Positions 26,174 through 32,676 of a stretch of DNA of 64,000 nucleotides are shown piece by piece. The stretch is taken from contig NZ_SBIP01000003.1 in NCBI RefSeq assembly GCF_004053875.1, positions 620,001 to 684,000 of the forward strand, read 5' to 3'. Source of the DNA: Neorhizobium lilium (GTDB lineage: Bacteria > Pseudomonadota > Alphaproteobacteria > Rhizobiales > Rhizobiaceae). The notes beneath the pieces were generated by a model. It had not been told where the DNA came from. It saw nothing but the letters and a program-made list of their open reading frames with translations, and did not search any database. Position 1 is the first letter of the stretch. The number at the start of each line of letters is the position of its first letter. The position numbers and the translations under genes were made by a program.

Positions 26174-27730
26174 ATGAATTTTGCCGAAGTTGTTTCAAGT
26201 GCGAAGAAGGCACTCGGCTTTCCGGTAGAACAGAAGGCGTATTCCCTCAACAGTCCTGACTTCGCCGACCTGATCGGCTTTCGCCCTACTTATTCGGGCG
26301 TCAACATCGGCGCGCAATCCGCTCTTTATATCCCGGCTGTTCTTCAGGCCGTGCGCCTTATCTCCGAAACTATTGGCTCGCTTCCTTGCAAGGTCTATCG
26401 TGACACTGATGCCGGTAAGCTTCCCGCCAAGGATCATTCCGCTTATCGCATCGTCCATAATCGTGCGAACGAATGGACGGGCGCGGGCGATCTCCGCACC
26501 CGCTTGACCGCCGACGCCCTCATTCACGGCAACGGCTTTGCTAGGGTGGTCCGGTTCGAAGACGGCCGGCCTTTCGAGTTTCACCGGCTGAAGCCCGGTA
26601 AGGTCGCGATCCTTGAAGACCAGATTTCCGGTGCGCCGGTCTACCGTGTGCAGGAAGCAGGCGGCGCCCGCGACTATCCCCATACCGAAATCCTCCATAT
26701 CCCTTCGTTTCTCGCAACCTCGCCGATCACGTTCGGCAAGGAAGGGATCGGCCTTGGCGACCTGACCGCAGTTGTCGGCGCGTGGCGTCATGACGATGGC
26801 CGGATTTCCGTCCATCCGTGGTTCTTCGTGCCCGGCGATGACCTCAAGGGCCGTTCGCAGCGTGACGGCGTGCCCTATGAGCAGTGGCGCGACGAACGCA
26901 AGATTACTGTCATTGATGGCCCGGTAATCGAACCGGAAGCCGTCGAGCAGCACATTCGCGACATTTGCGCCGACAATGACAACGTGCAGGAAATCGCTTT
27001 CGACCCGCACCTAGCCCGGATGACGATGCAGCGCCTTCATGATGACGGCTTACCCGCAATCGAGATGCGACAGGGACCGCTCACCATGGGACCGGCTATC
27101 GGCACCCTTGAGCGCGTCGTGAACGGGTTCAGCATCCGCCACAACGGGCACCCGGTCCTTCGCCATCACTTCGATATCCGTGCGGCGCTTCAGGCCGCTA
27201 TTCTCGGTGAAGGTCCGCTCGCCGGTATCCTTGGCGGGAAGGGCAAGACCTCTTCCACTGCCGGCGGTGGCGGGAAGAAGGCGGGCGGTTCCCTGCTTGG
27301 CTCCATCCTTGGCCTGAAGGAGGGCGGCCACGTTCGCGGCCCCGGCACCGGGACCAGCGACAGCATTCCGGCGCGGCTCTCGAATGGCGAATTTGTCGTA
27401 AACGCTAGGGCAACCCAGAGGAACCGCGCCGTTCTTGAAGCGATCAACGGTGGCAGCGTGGCGGCATTTGCGGCCGGTGGCTATGCTGGTGACGCGCCGG
27501 CACTTCGCAAGCCTGCCCTTGTGGCCGCGAATGGCAACGCCCCGGCCGGCTCACCGGTCAACATCAATACGAATGTGACCGTAAACGCCAGCGGCGGGAG
27601 CGCCGAGCAGAACGCCGACCTTGCCGCGAAGGTCGGGAAGCAGGTCGAACGGCAGATGCGCGGCCTTGTAGCGGATGAACTTCGTCGTCAGACTCGGCCC
27701 GGCAATATGATGAACACCCGGAGCCGGTAG
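26174..27730 (+). CDS. Chimeric phage protein: portal, large-terminase and tape-measure fragments in one frame
   Basis: A single open frame of 518 residues composed of three unrelated phage proteins. Residues 1-195 are the N-terminal part of an HK97-type portal (ALYIPAVLQAVRLISETIGS, RLTADALIHGNGFARVV). Residues about 196-334 are the C-terminal nuclease-side part of a large terminase (HPWFFVPGDDLKGR, VQEIAFDPHLARM, MRQGPLTMGPAIGTLER). Residues 335-518 are a tape-measure tail (GGHVRGPGTGTSDSIPARLS, NGEFVVNARATQRN). In a working phage these are separate genes. Either the product of deletions that happened to keep the frame, or a maintained fusion. The start follows a possible RBS hairpin. Confidence 0.7.
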   Translation: MNFAEVVSSAKKALGFPVEQKAYSLNSPDFADLIGFRPTYSGVNIGAQSALYIPAVLQAVRLISETIGSLPCKVYRDTDAGKLPAKDHSAYRIVHNRANEWTGAGDLRTRLTADALIHGNGFARVVRFEDGRPFEFHRLKPGKVAILEDQISGAPVYRVQEAGGARDYPHTEILHIPSFLATSPITFGKEGIGLGDLTAVVGAWRHDDGRISVHPWFFVPGDDLKGRSQRDGVPYEQWRDERKITVIDGPVIEPEAVEQHIRDICADNDNVQEIAFDPHLARMTMQRLHDDGLPAIEMRQGPLTMGPAIGTLERVVNGFSIRHNGHPVLRHHFDIRAALQAAILGEGPLAGILGGKGKTSSTAGGGGKKAGGSLLGSILGLKEGGHVRGPGTGTSDSIPARLSNGEFVVNARATQRNRAVLEAINGGSVAAFAAGGYAGDAPALRKPALVAANGNAPAGSPVNINTNVTVNASGGSAEQNADLAAKVGKQVERQMRGLVADELRRQTRPGNMMNTRSR

Positions 27731-28162
27731 ACGGCCATAGCAAGTCACTGGAGCGCTTCGTCAGCGTAAACGTGTCTTTCTGATCCGGGAACGTCGGCGC
27801 TCGTCTGTGAGTCTGTATGGCGGAAACCGGTCCGGGCGACCGCGCCGGGACCATCTCACTTCGGAGCCGGGAGCGTGTTTCCGATTGCCGGGACACAACC
27901 GCAGCCGGGAGCCTGAATGACGTGACCGCTCCACCCGTTCTGCTATTATATAATATTATCCTTAGAGAATTTAGAAAAGTAGCTCGAATGGGTGGTCAGT
28001 CACGGGAAACCCTGTAGGTGCTGGAACGCCTTCGAAGTCACGCGAAGCCCTTCCGGGGAACGGGAGGCAACTTCCCTCCGACTTCAGGAATCTTTGGCTT
28101 CCGTCTGCATACCGGCGAGGCTGACGCTATAACGTAATCAGTTACGTTACGAAGGAAAGCTG
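27731..28162. other. Element intergenic region without a clear gene
   Basis: 432 bp between the chimeric phage gene and the next gene. A 66-codon frame at 27817-28017 has no recognisable content and is probably not a gene. AT-rich bases near 27950-27990 may mark a former junction or promoter. The region ends in an operator-like palindrome. Confidence 0.45.
28130..28149. promoter_or_regulatory. Operator-like palindrome TAACGTAA-4-TTACGTTA
   Basis: Two perfect 8-bp half-sites separated by 4 bp, 13 bp upstream of the start codon at 28163. The position fits a repressor site overlapping the promoter or leader of the gene. No repressor is identified. Confidence 0.55.
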
Positions 28163-28684
28163 ATGCCTCGACCCAAGTTGAACCTCACCCCGGAAGAATG
28201 GGTGAAGCGCATTCGTTCACAGAACAAGGCGCGCCAGAACGTGAAGCGCTCAAAGCAGAAGGAATTGAAGATGGCTGAGAAGGTCGCCGCTGAGATGGCA
28301 GAGATGACCGAACTGTATGAGCTTGCCGAAGAGCTCCTGGAGCTTCCCTTGCCTGCCGCGATTGATGTGGTCGCGACTTGGCAACGCGATAAGCGCAGAC
28401 CGTTTCCCGCACTGTTCAACGAACCCAGGGGTGATCACGAGACGATACAGGCTCACAGCGCCCGGAGAGAGAAGGCGCGGAAGTTCGGCCTCATTCGCCT
28501 TATGGCCGTTGATTATATTAAGAACGTCGGCAATCGCCGTCGCAAGGCTGACTTCAATGACAACGAGGCCAAGGATGCTGTCGCGCTCGGCTTCGGCAAT
28601 GTTGATGCCTACCGCAAGCACAAGAAGCACGTGAAGCTCACCGCCAAGATGGAGAAGGTCGTCGCAGATCGTGCCGCCGCCTAA
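28163..28684 (+). CDS. Basic, helical element protein, unknown function
   Basis: 173 residues. The first 45 are strongly basic and helical (PEEWVKRIRSQNKARQNVKR), then an acidic leucine-rich helix (AEMTELYELAEELLELPLPA), and a basic C-terminal half (YIKNVGNRRRKADFNDNEAK, DAYRKHKKHVKLTAKMEK). No zinc site or enzyme motif. Such composition suits a DNA-binding or packaging-related factor. It is preceded by a perfect operator-like palindrome with GAAGGAAAGC as ribosome-binding site, and followed by a terminator. Confidence 0.6.
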   Translation: MPRPKLNLTPEEWVKRIRSQNKARQNVKRSKQKELKMAEKVAAEMAEMTELYELAEELLELPLPAAIDVVATWQRDKRRPFPALFNEPRGDHETIQAHSARREKARKFGLIRLMAVDYIKNVGNRRRKADFNDNEAKDAVALGFGNVDAYRKHKKHVKLTAKMEKVVADRAAA

Positions 28685-28773
28685 CCGCTCACGACTTCAT
28701 GCGCGCTGGCAAAATCTTGCTATAGATAAAGCACAGGCGGAGATTGGTTCTCGCCGTCTGGGTTTGGAGAAGA

Positions 28774-28804
28774 AGCCCGCCATTTCTGCCAGTGGCGGGC
28801 TTTC
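28774..28804 (+). terminator. Rho-independent terminator in the element
   Basis: AGCCCGCCA pairs with TGGCGGGCT (28793-28801) over a 10-nt loop, followed by TT. About 90 bp after the stop of the basic-protein gene. Confidence 0.65.
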
Positions 28805-28809
28805 CTGTA

Positions 28810-28835
28810 ACTATAAGTAAGTGCTTACTTATAGT
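28810..28835. promoter_or_regulatory. 26-bp perfect palindrome, operator candidate
   Basis: ACTATAAGTAAG and CTTACTTATAGT are perfect 12-bp half-sites separated by TG. AT-rich, 62 bp upstream of the small-gene string that starts at 28898. No protein ligand is known to me. Confidence 0.55.
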
Positions 28836-28897
28836 TTATCGTTGCTAATCAATAACTTACAAGAAATAGTAGCTTGCCAAGTCGCAGCCGCTGAATC

Positions 28898-29134
28898 ATG
28901 ATGGTGCTGCCCACTCATGGGCAGGGGATTGAAATCGACATGCAACCACCGGCATACCTTGACAATGAAACATACTTCGCCGGCATCGACCGGCTTGAGA
29001 ATATAGCGAGAAACTTTGAACCCGCTGCACCGGACGATCTGCGCACTCGGATCATTGAAGCAGTAGGCGACCTTGGCGTGTGGCCAAAGACCTGCCTCCC
29101 ATTGTCGGTCGTCATTGAAACGGAGGCTGCGTAA
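28898..29134 (+). CDS. Hypothetical 78-residue element protein
   Basis: First of two coupled small genes. It starts MMVLPTHGQGIEIDMQPPAY and includes YFAGIDRLENIARNFEPAAP and an acidic end. A later in-frame ATG at 28940 is an alternative start. The stop codon overlaps the next ATG by one base (TAATG), so translation of the two is probably coupled. No recognisable domain. Confidence 0.45.
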   Translation: MMVLPTHGQGIEIDMQPPAYLDNETYFAGIDRLENIARNFEPAAPDDLRTRIIEAVGDLGVWPKTCLPLSVVIETEAA

Positions 29135-29325
29135 TGAGGACAGTTTCGCTTGAACACTCTACCTACGGGAAGCTGGTTGCCACATGGGAGCGGAAGGGCC
29201 GGATGATCATCGTCCGATACGGTCATCACGAAAAACACGCCCAGGCCAGCGACAACGATAAAGTGAACGAGGTCGTCGCACTGGATATTCTTCGGGGCAT
29301 CGTGACGGAAGAACTAAAAGATTGA
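29134..29325 (+). CDS. Hypothetical 63-residue element protein
   Basis: Starts inside the stop of the previous gene (TAATG). The sequence MRTVSLEHSTYGKLVATWER has a beta-rich, basic pattern (GRMIIVRYGHHEKHAQ) and a helical end. Possibly a small beta-barrel-like protein. A terminator follows within a few bases, making 28898-29325 a likely two-gene transcript. Confidence 0.45.
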   Translation: MRTVSLEHSTYGKLVATWERKGRMIIVRYGHHEKHAQASDNDKVNEVVALDILRGIVTEELKD

Positions 29326-29330
29326 TACCT

Positions 29331-29353
29331 GGCCCGCCACCGGCGGGCCTTTT
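29331..29353 (+). terminator. Rho-independent terminator after the coupled small genes
   Basis: GGCCCGCC (29331-29338) pairs with GGCGGGCC (29342-29349) over a 3-nt loop and runs into TTTT. Confidence 0.85.
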
Positions 29354-29371
29354 CATTTCGCGGAATTGCTA

Positions 29372-29623
29372 ATGCCAAGCAGATACGACGGATTGTTCGC
29401 AGAGGAAGCCGATGACCTCACGATCGGCATCATTGGCCTTCTCGTGGCGGAAGCGATGCGGGAAGCCAGGGCGATGACCAAAAAGCAATGGGATGAGCGC
29501 GATGCCGCCTACCTTCCACACTATTTCGCCTGTGCGACTTCTATGCTGTCCAGAACCGGCTCATGGGTGCACCTTGAAAAGCAAAAGGCAACGCCGGCGC
29601 GAGCGGCAAGAGCGGCGCTATAG
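29372..29623 (+). CDS. Hypothetical 83-residue element protein
   Basis: Helical small protein (MPSRYDGLFAEEADDLTIGI, GLLVAEAMREARAMTKKQWD). The ATG at 29372 is favoured over an upstream TTG. It starts 19 bp past the terminator, so it has its own promoter or leaks through. Its 3' end overlaps the next frame by about 50 bp, which points to coupling or to an overlapping pair. No family recognised. Confidence 0.4.
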   Translation: MPSRYDGLFAEEADDLTIGIIGLLVAEAMREARAMTKKQWDERDAAYLPHYFACATSMLSRTGSWVHLEKQKATPARAARAAL

Positions 29624-29942
29624 GCAGTGGTTTCATCAATACGAAGTCGAATACTTCATCCGGCGGGAATATCCACACTGCCCGGAAGCCGCTGTTCTCT
29701 ACTACGCAAGGTCCATCTGCACCGACCCTAAAAACTGGGGAGGCGTGTCAATTGAGGCCGCGGTCGATATGACGATGCAGAACCACCTTCGACACGAATT
29801 CACCGACTATGATCAGCTGCTTATGGTCGGTGTTCGGCGCAAGGACGCCCGTCGGCGCATCCAGCCGAAGGTAAAGGCGATGATAGCGAGTTGGAAGGAG
29901 TTAGGTGCTATTATCACGGAGCCTTCTAATATTAAAACTTAG
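29574..29942 (+). CDS. Hypothetical element protein, overlapping frame, start uncertain
   Basis: About 122 residues. The TTG at 29574 inside the previous gene is the likely start; an ATG at 29493 is possible. The N-terminus is extremely arginine-rich (KSKRQRRRERQERRYRQWFH), then an aromatic helical part (YEVEYFIRREYPHCPEAAVL, MTMQNHLRHEFTDYDQLLMV), and a basic tail. It could bind nucleic acid. Its last 11 bases overlap the 3' end of a small gene on the opposite strand. Confidence 0.4.
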   Translation: MKSKRQRRRERQERRYRQWFHQYEVEYFIRREYPHCPEAAVLYYARSICTDPKNWGGVSIEAAVDMTMQNHLRHEFTDYDQLLMVGVRRKDARRRIQPKVKAMIASWKELGAIITEPSNIKT

Positions 29943-30075
29943 GCCCATGCTGGGGCGGCGTCGGATTATTACGCATCCAATCGGCGCATTCCTCATAAGT
30001 AGCTGGACCGAACAACTCATTGTCGTTCGCGTCCACGACTACATACTTGCCATCGCCAGACCGTTTAATTTGCAT
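29932..30075 (-). CDS. 47-residue element protein, beta-alpha small fold
   Basis: Minus-strand frame with GGAG nine bases before the ATG at 30075. The product MQIKRSGDGKYVVVDANDNE continues LFGPATYEECADWMRNNP, with the beta-strand, Tyr/Glu helix and NNP ending seen in many small phage and island proteins (compare DUF2188-type modules). It is convergent with the preceding gene. Confidence 0.5.
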   Translation of the reverse strand: MQIKRSGDGKYVVVDANDNELFGPATYEECADWMRNNPTPPQHGPKF

Positions 30076-30216
30076 AGAGATTACTCCGTTGGATCAATTG
30101 CTTCTAACGCCTTGCATTCAATAACGGGTTTATCAGTTGGATAAAATCCGACAGGTGTTGACTCTTTCGACAATGAGAACAAAATAGGAACATATTCCAG
30201 TTCAGGAGCGCTTGCC

Positions 30217-30426
30217 ATGCCCGCCGAAGCCCGTCAGATCGATGACCACAACGCGAAAGACCTCGCTCAGGTCTTGCTTGATGCCCATGCGGGTGACGCG
30301 CTCGCAGCGCTCCGCAGCGCCATCGCCGATGCGGAATTCCTATGCGACCAGCTTCAAACAGCTTCCATGTGCATAAGCTCCGGCCTTGTGCGTGGGTGGA
30401 AGCCGAAGTTTCAGCGCGAAACTTAG
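30217..30426 (+). CDS. Small helical element protein
   Basis: 69 residues. MPAEARQIDDHNAKDLAQVL begins a helical, alanine-rich domain (ALAALRSAIADAEFLCDQLQ) with a basic end. CAGGAG precedes the ATG. It ends 4 bp into the stop region of the minus-strand helical gene of the two-gene module, so the two converge. Short helical proteins like this recur in rhizobial islands; function unknown. Confidence 0.45.
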   Translation: MPAEARQIDDHNAKDLAQVLLDAHAGDALAALRSAIADAEFLCDQLQTASMCISSGLVRGWKPKFQRET

Positions 30427-31016
30427 GTCGCGGTCGTTGGCCCAGACGCGAATATGACAGCGGCAACTTTGAAAAGTGTTTCTTCAGAGAAGCCGAAAAT
30501 CTTACTTTGTTGGGGTGGAAGAAAGGAGGGGTATTCGCTTCTCAATCGCGCAAGCCAGTCGGTGCGAGAGTTTCGGCCATGTTTGAGGTGATTTGCAAGG
30601 CATCGCACAGCGCCTAGATCAGGAGACGGACCGTAGCCTTCGCGGGAGCAATAAAGTTCCATATCTTCATGGCTCGCCTGTTTACCGTTCAGGGCCATCC
30701 AATGGGCCGCAGAGTCTTCCCAAAAATGGTAGAGCGCAATTACAAAAGCTTTTCGGACTTCGAACAAGGCAGAGTAAACGTCGGTAATTTGAGCCTCATA
30801 CACCTGCGACTGTTCCCATAGCCGAACGCCGTCCTCATCGTATTCTGCGATCAGATCAGCCCCGTTAGCGACTGCTAAGTCATACGCAGCGGAATCGTGT
30901 TCGATGCGCTTTATTTCCTCTTCGAGGGAATCCCGTGCTGCGATGTATCCTGTTTCAAGCATTCGAAGGCCGTGCTCGAACTGGTAACTGCGGAAGTAGG
31001 GAGCGAGGTTTACCAT
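30423..31016 (-). CDS. Helical partner protein of the zinc-ribbon/HEPN module
   Basis: 197 residues, all-helical by pattern. The middle has KAFVIALYHFWEDSAAHW (residues 89-106) and the C-terminal helix contains VRCLANHLKHGRNS (137-150). Within it, R138 and H143 form an R-x4-H spacing, and the helix-N-x-x-KHG pattern is the look of HEPN-like proteins. The second position of the motif is Cys rather than the usual Asn, Asp or His, so the call is weak. It starts 2 bp after the stop of the zinc-ribbon gene, so the two are translationally coupled. It could be a regulator, neutraliser or second subunit. No family can be named. Confidence 0.6.
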   Translation of the reverse strand: MVNLAPYFRSYQFEHGLRMLETGYIAARDSLEEEIKRIEHDSAAYDLAVANGADLIAEYDEDGVRLWEQSQVYEAQITDVYSALFEVRKAFVIALYHFWEDSAAHWMALNGKQASHEDMELYCSREGYGPSPDLGAVRCLANHLKHGRNSRTDWLARLRSEYPSFLPPQQSKIFGFSEETLFKVAAVIFASGPTTAT

Positions 31017-31018
31017 CG

Positions 31019-32233
31019 TCAGGCCGGTTGCCCTTTACCAAACCAAGTCGCTTGTTTCCGCTTGCCCGTCCTTTCTTCGAAATATTGAACAGGCCACTCG
31101 GTCAATGGGAATATCTCGTGAAAGTCATCGTGAAGGTTTTGAACCAAGATTGGTAGTGTGCTCAGTAATTTATGAGTGTTCGTCTCTGTCTCTCGAATCA
31201 GGTCACCAACTCGCCATAAGTTGTCGCCGCTTCTCTCGAGATAGCGTTCATCCGCAACGCCACTGTTATGTTCGTAGACGTGACGCCGTTCCAACATCAT
31301 CTTTAAGAAGTTGGTTGTTTCGGCGTCAATACCTCTTAGTAAGTCAACCTCGAACGCCAACTTGACCTCGTTAAAGGTGGAACTTTCTATGTCGTGAAAG
31401 ACAAGCCGATCTAGCCTTTTCATTCGGGCAGGCTTCATCGGGATGCGCTTCTTAAGCTGATTGATCATGTCCCGGCACGACGCATCAAATGCGGAGACTG
31501 CCCGACTTACGACGACGTCAGGCGCGACGGACTTTTCAACCAGCCCGCTCCGCAACTTCCGGAAGGTATCGTTGAGGCTTGCAATGTTATTGCGATAGCC
31601 GCACGAGGCGCAGTAACCGTATAGTCCTCGTATGTCGTTGAACTCACCGCATTTCACACAATCGAAGCGTGTTTGCTGCGTTTCCGACACATAATAGAAG
31701 TCTGGTCTATTGCCGGTATCTTCGGACCTAGCAATTGCGTCCATATCGATCACAAATTCAGTCTCAGTGCCCGGTTCTAAGTCCGCTTCAATAGCCTCGT
31801 AGTAAGTGGCTATGTAGTGTTTGATGTAACGAACGTGTGCCTCTGTAAGAAAATGGAATGCCTCGGTGCGCAATCCGCAATATGGGCATGTGAGGGGATA
31901 TATCGCAGGGTGAGTCCCGTTGCGGTAGTAGCCGCTGCACCTGGGGCATCTGTGGCCCCACTTGGCATGAGAGTCGGACCCCAGAAAGACCGCCATGCAG
32001 CCAGCCGGGCACAGAGGTTTGAAGGCTTGCCCAATGCCGCCCATCATTACGTCTGAAACTGGAAACCCTTGAGGAACGGCGGCATAGATGGCGATCATGA
32101 CCATTGGACCGGGACTTGACCCGCGAAATCCGGCCGCGATGCTAAGAACGCCACTTTCATCGCATCGCACGGCAAAAGTCGCCTGTCCGCCGCAGTGAGC
32201 TATCTCGGTGAAATCTTCGTTATATGCCGTCAT
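31019..32233 (-). CDS. Zinc-ribbon protein with C-terminal HEPN-like domain
   Basis: 404 residues, start ATG at 32233 after GGGGAG. Two zinc ribbons: CPAGC (75-79) with CPRC (96-99) and CPYC (116-119), then CVKC (192-195) with CASC (208-211). From about 240 the protein is helical and has LERRHVYEHNSGVADERYLE, where R317-H318-xxx-H322 fits the R-[NHD]-x3-H catalytic motif of HEPN ribonucleases; the HNSGVADERYL continuation is also typical. A zinc sensor or RNA-binding head with a HEPN nuclease is a common defence or toxin plan. It is the first gene of a two-gene operon at the tRNA end of the element, AT-richer than its flanks. Confidence 0.7.
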   Translation of the reverse strand: MTAYNEDFTEIAHCGGQATFAVRCDESGVLSIAAGFRGSSPGPMVMIAIYAAVPQGFPVSDVMMGGIGQAFKPLCPAGCMAVFLGSDSHAKWGHRCPRCSGYYRNGTHPAIYPLTCPYCGLRTEAFHFLTEAHVRYIKHYIATYYEAIEADLEPGTETEFVIDMDAIARSEDTGNRPDFYYVSETQQTRFDCVKCGEFNDIRGLYGYCASCGYRNNIASLNDTFRKLRSGLVEKSVAPDVVVSRAVSAFDASCRDMINQLKKRIPMKPARMKRLDRLVFHDIESSTFNEVKLAFEVDLLRGIDAETTNFLKMMLERRHVYEHNSGVADERYLERSGDNLWRVGDLIRETETNTHKLLSTLPILVQNLHDDFHEIFPLTEWPVQYFEERTGKRKQATWFGKGQPA

Positions 32234-32253
32234 TGCGATCTCCCCTAAGCCGC

Positions 32254-32270
32254 AACTATCTTTGATAGTT
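32254..32270. promoter_or_regulatory. Palindrome upstream of the zinc-ribbon/HEPN module
   Basis: AACTATC (32254-32260) pairs with GATAGTT (32264-32270) over TTT, 20 bp upstream of the start codon at 32233. It may be an operator or a leader hairpin of the module. Confidence 0.4.
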
Positions 32271-32370
32271 CGGCGAGTCGCAATGTCACGTGTGGATCAT
32301 CCGCAAAGGTGTAACACTTAGCTTTTTCTAGTGATACCTAAACGTCTGATTTTATTGATAAAAGGGAAGC

Positions 32371-32444
32371 TGGCTGGGGAACCTGGATTCGAACCAAGAT
32401 TAACGGAGTCAGAGTCCGTCGTTCTACCGTTGAACTATTCCCCA
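32371..32444 (-). tRNA. tRNA-Gln (anticodon CTG)
   Basis: Complete cloverleaf on the minus strand, 74 nt with encoded CCA. The acceptor stem is TGGGGAA with TTCCCCA, the D arm GTTC...GAAC, the anticodon stem ACGGA with TCCGT and loop CTCTGAC (anticodon CTG, codon CAG), and the T arm TTCGAAT between CTTGG and CCAGG. Its 3' end serves as the right attachment site of the integrated element, which leaves the tRNA intact. Confidence 0.95.
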
Positions 32445-32676
32445 GCAGGGGCGGCATTGCCGTCTGAACGGTGCGGCTTATAACCAAAACCGGGCCGATT
32501 GCAAATACGGATTTTGTGAAAAATGCAATTTCCTCGGCCGCCGTGGCATGGCTGCAGGTGCGCAGACAAAAAGCCGTTGGCGAATGGCCCCCACGCTGTT
32601 ATCTTCATTGCAACGAAACGAACAGACGCCTGCAGCATGCCATTTTGGTGTTGCGCGGCGAGATGGACATAAAGTG

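Larger units (their letters stand above)
23628..32387. mobile_element. 8.76-kb integrated element / degraded prophage in tRNA-Gln
   Basis: Bounded by 17-bp direct repeats and containing an integrase gene beside the left repeat, phage structural-gene fragments, a run of small unknown genes and a two-gene defence-like module beside the right repeat. Several genes (25626-26069 and 30423-32233) are visibly AT-richer than the flanks. The arrangement is that of an integrative genomic island or satellite derived from a tailed phage. No capsid, lysis or replication module is recognisable. The integrase lies at the end away from the intact tRNA copy. Confidence 0.8.

Noticed and set aside
27817-28017. 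A 66-codon frame in the element gap
   Set aside because: No motif, no good ribosome-binding site, and mixed composition; more likely a non-coding junction.
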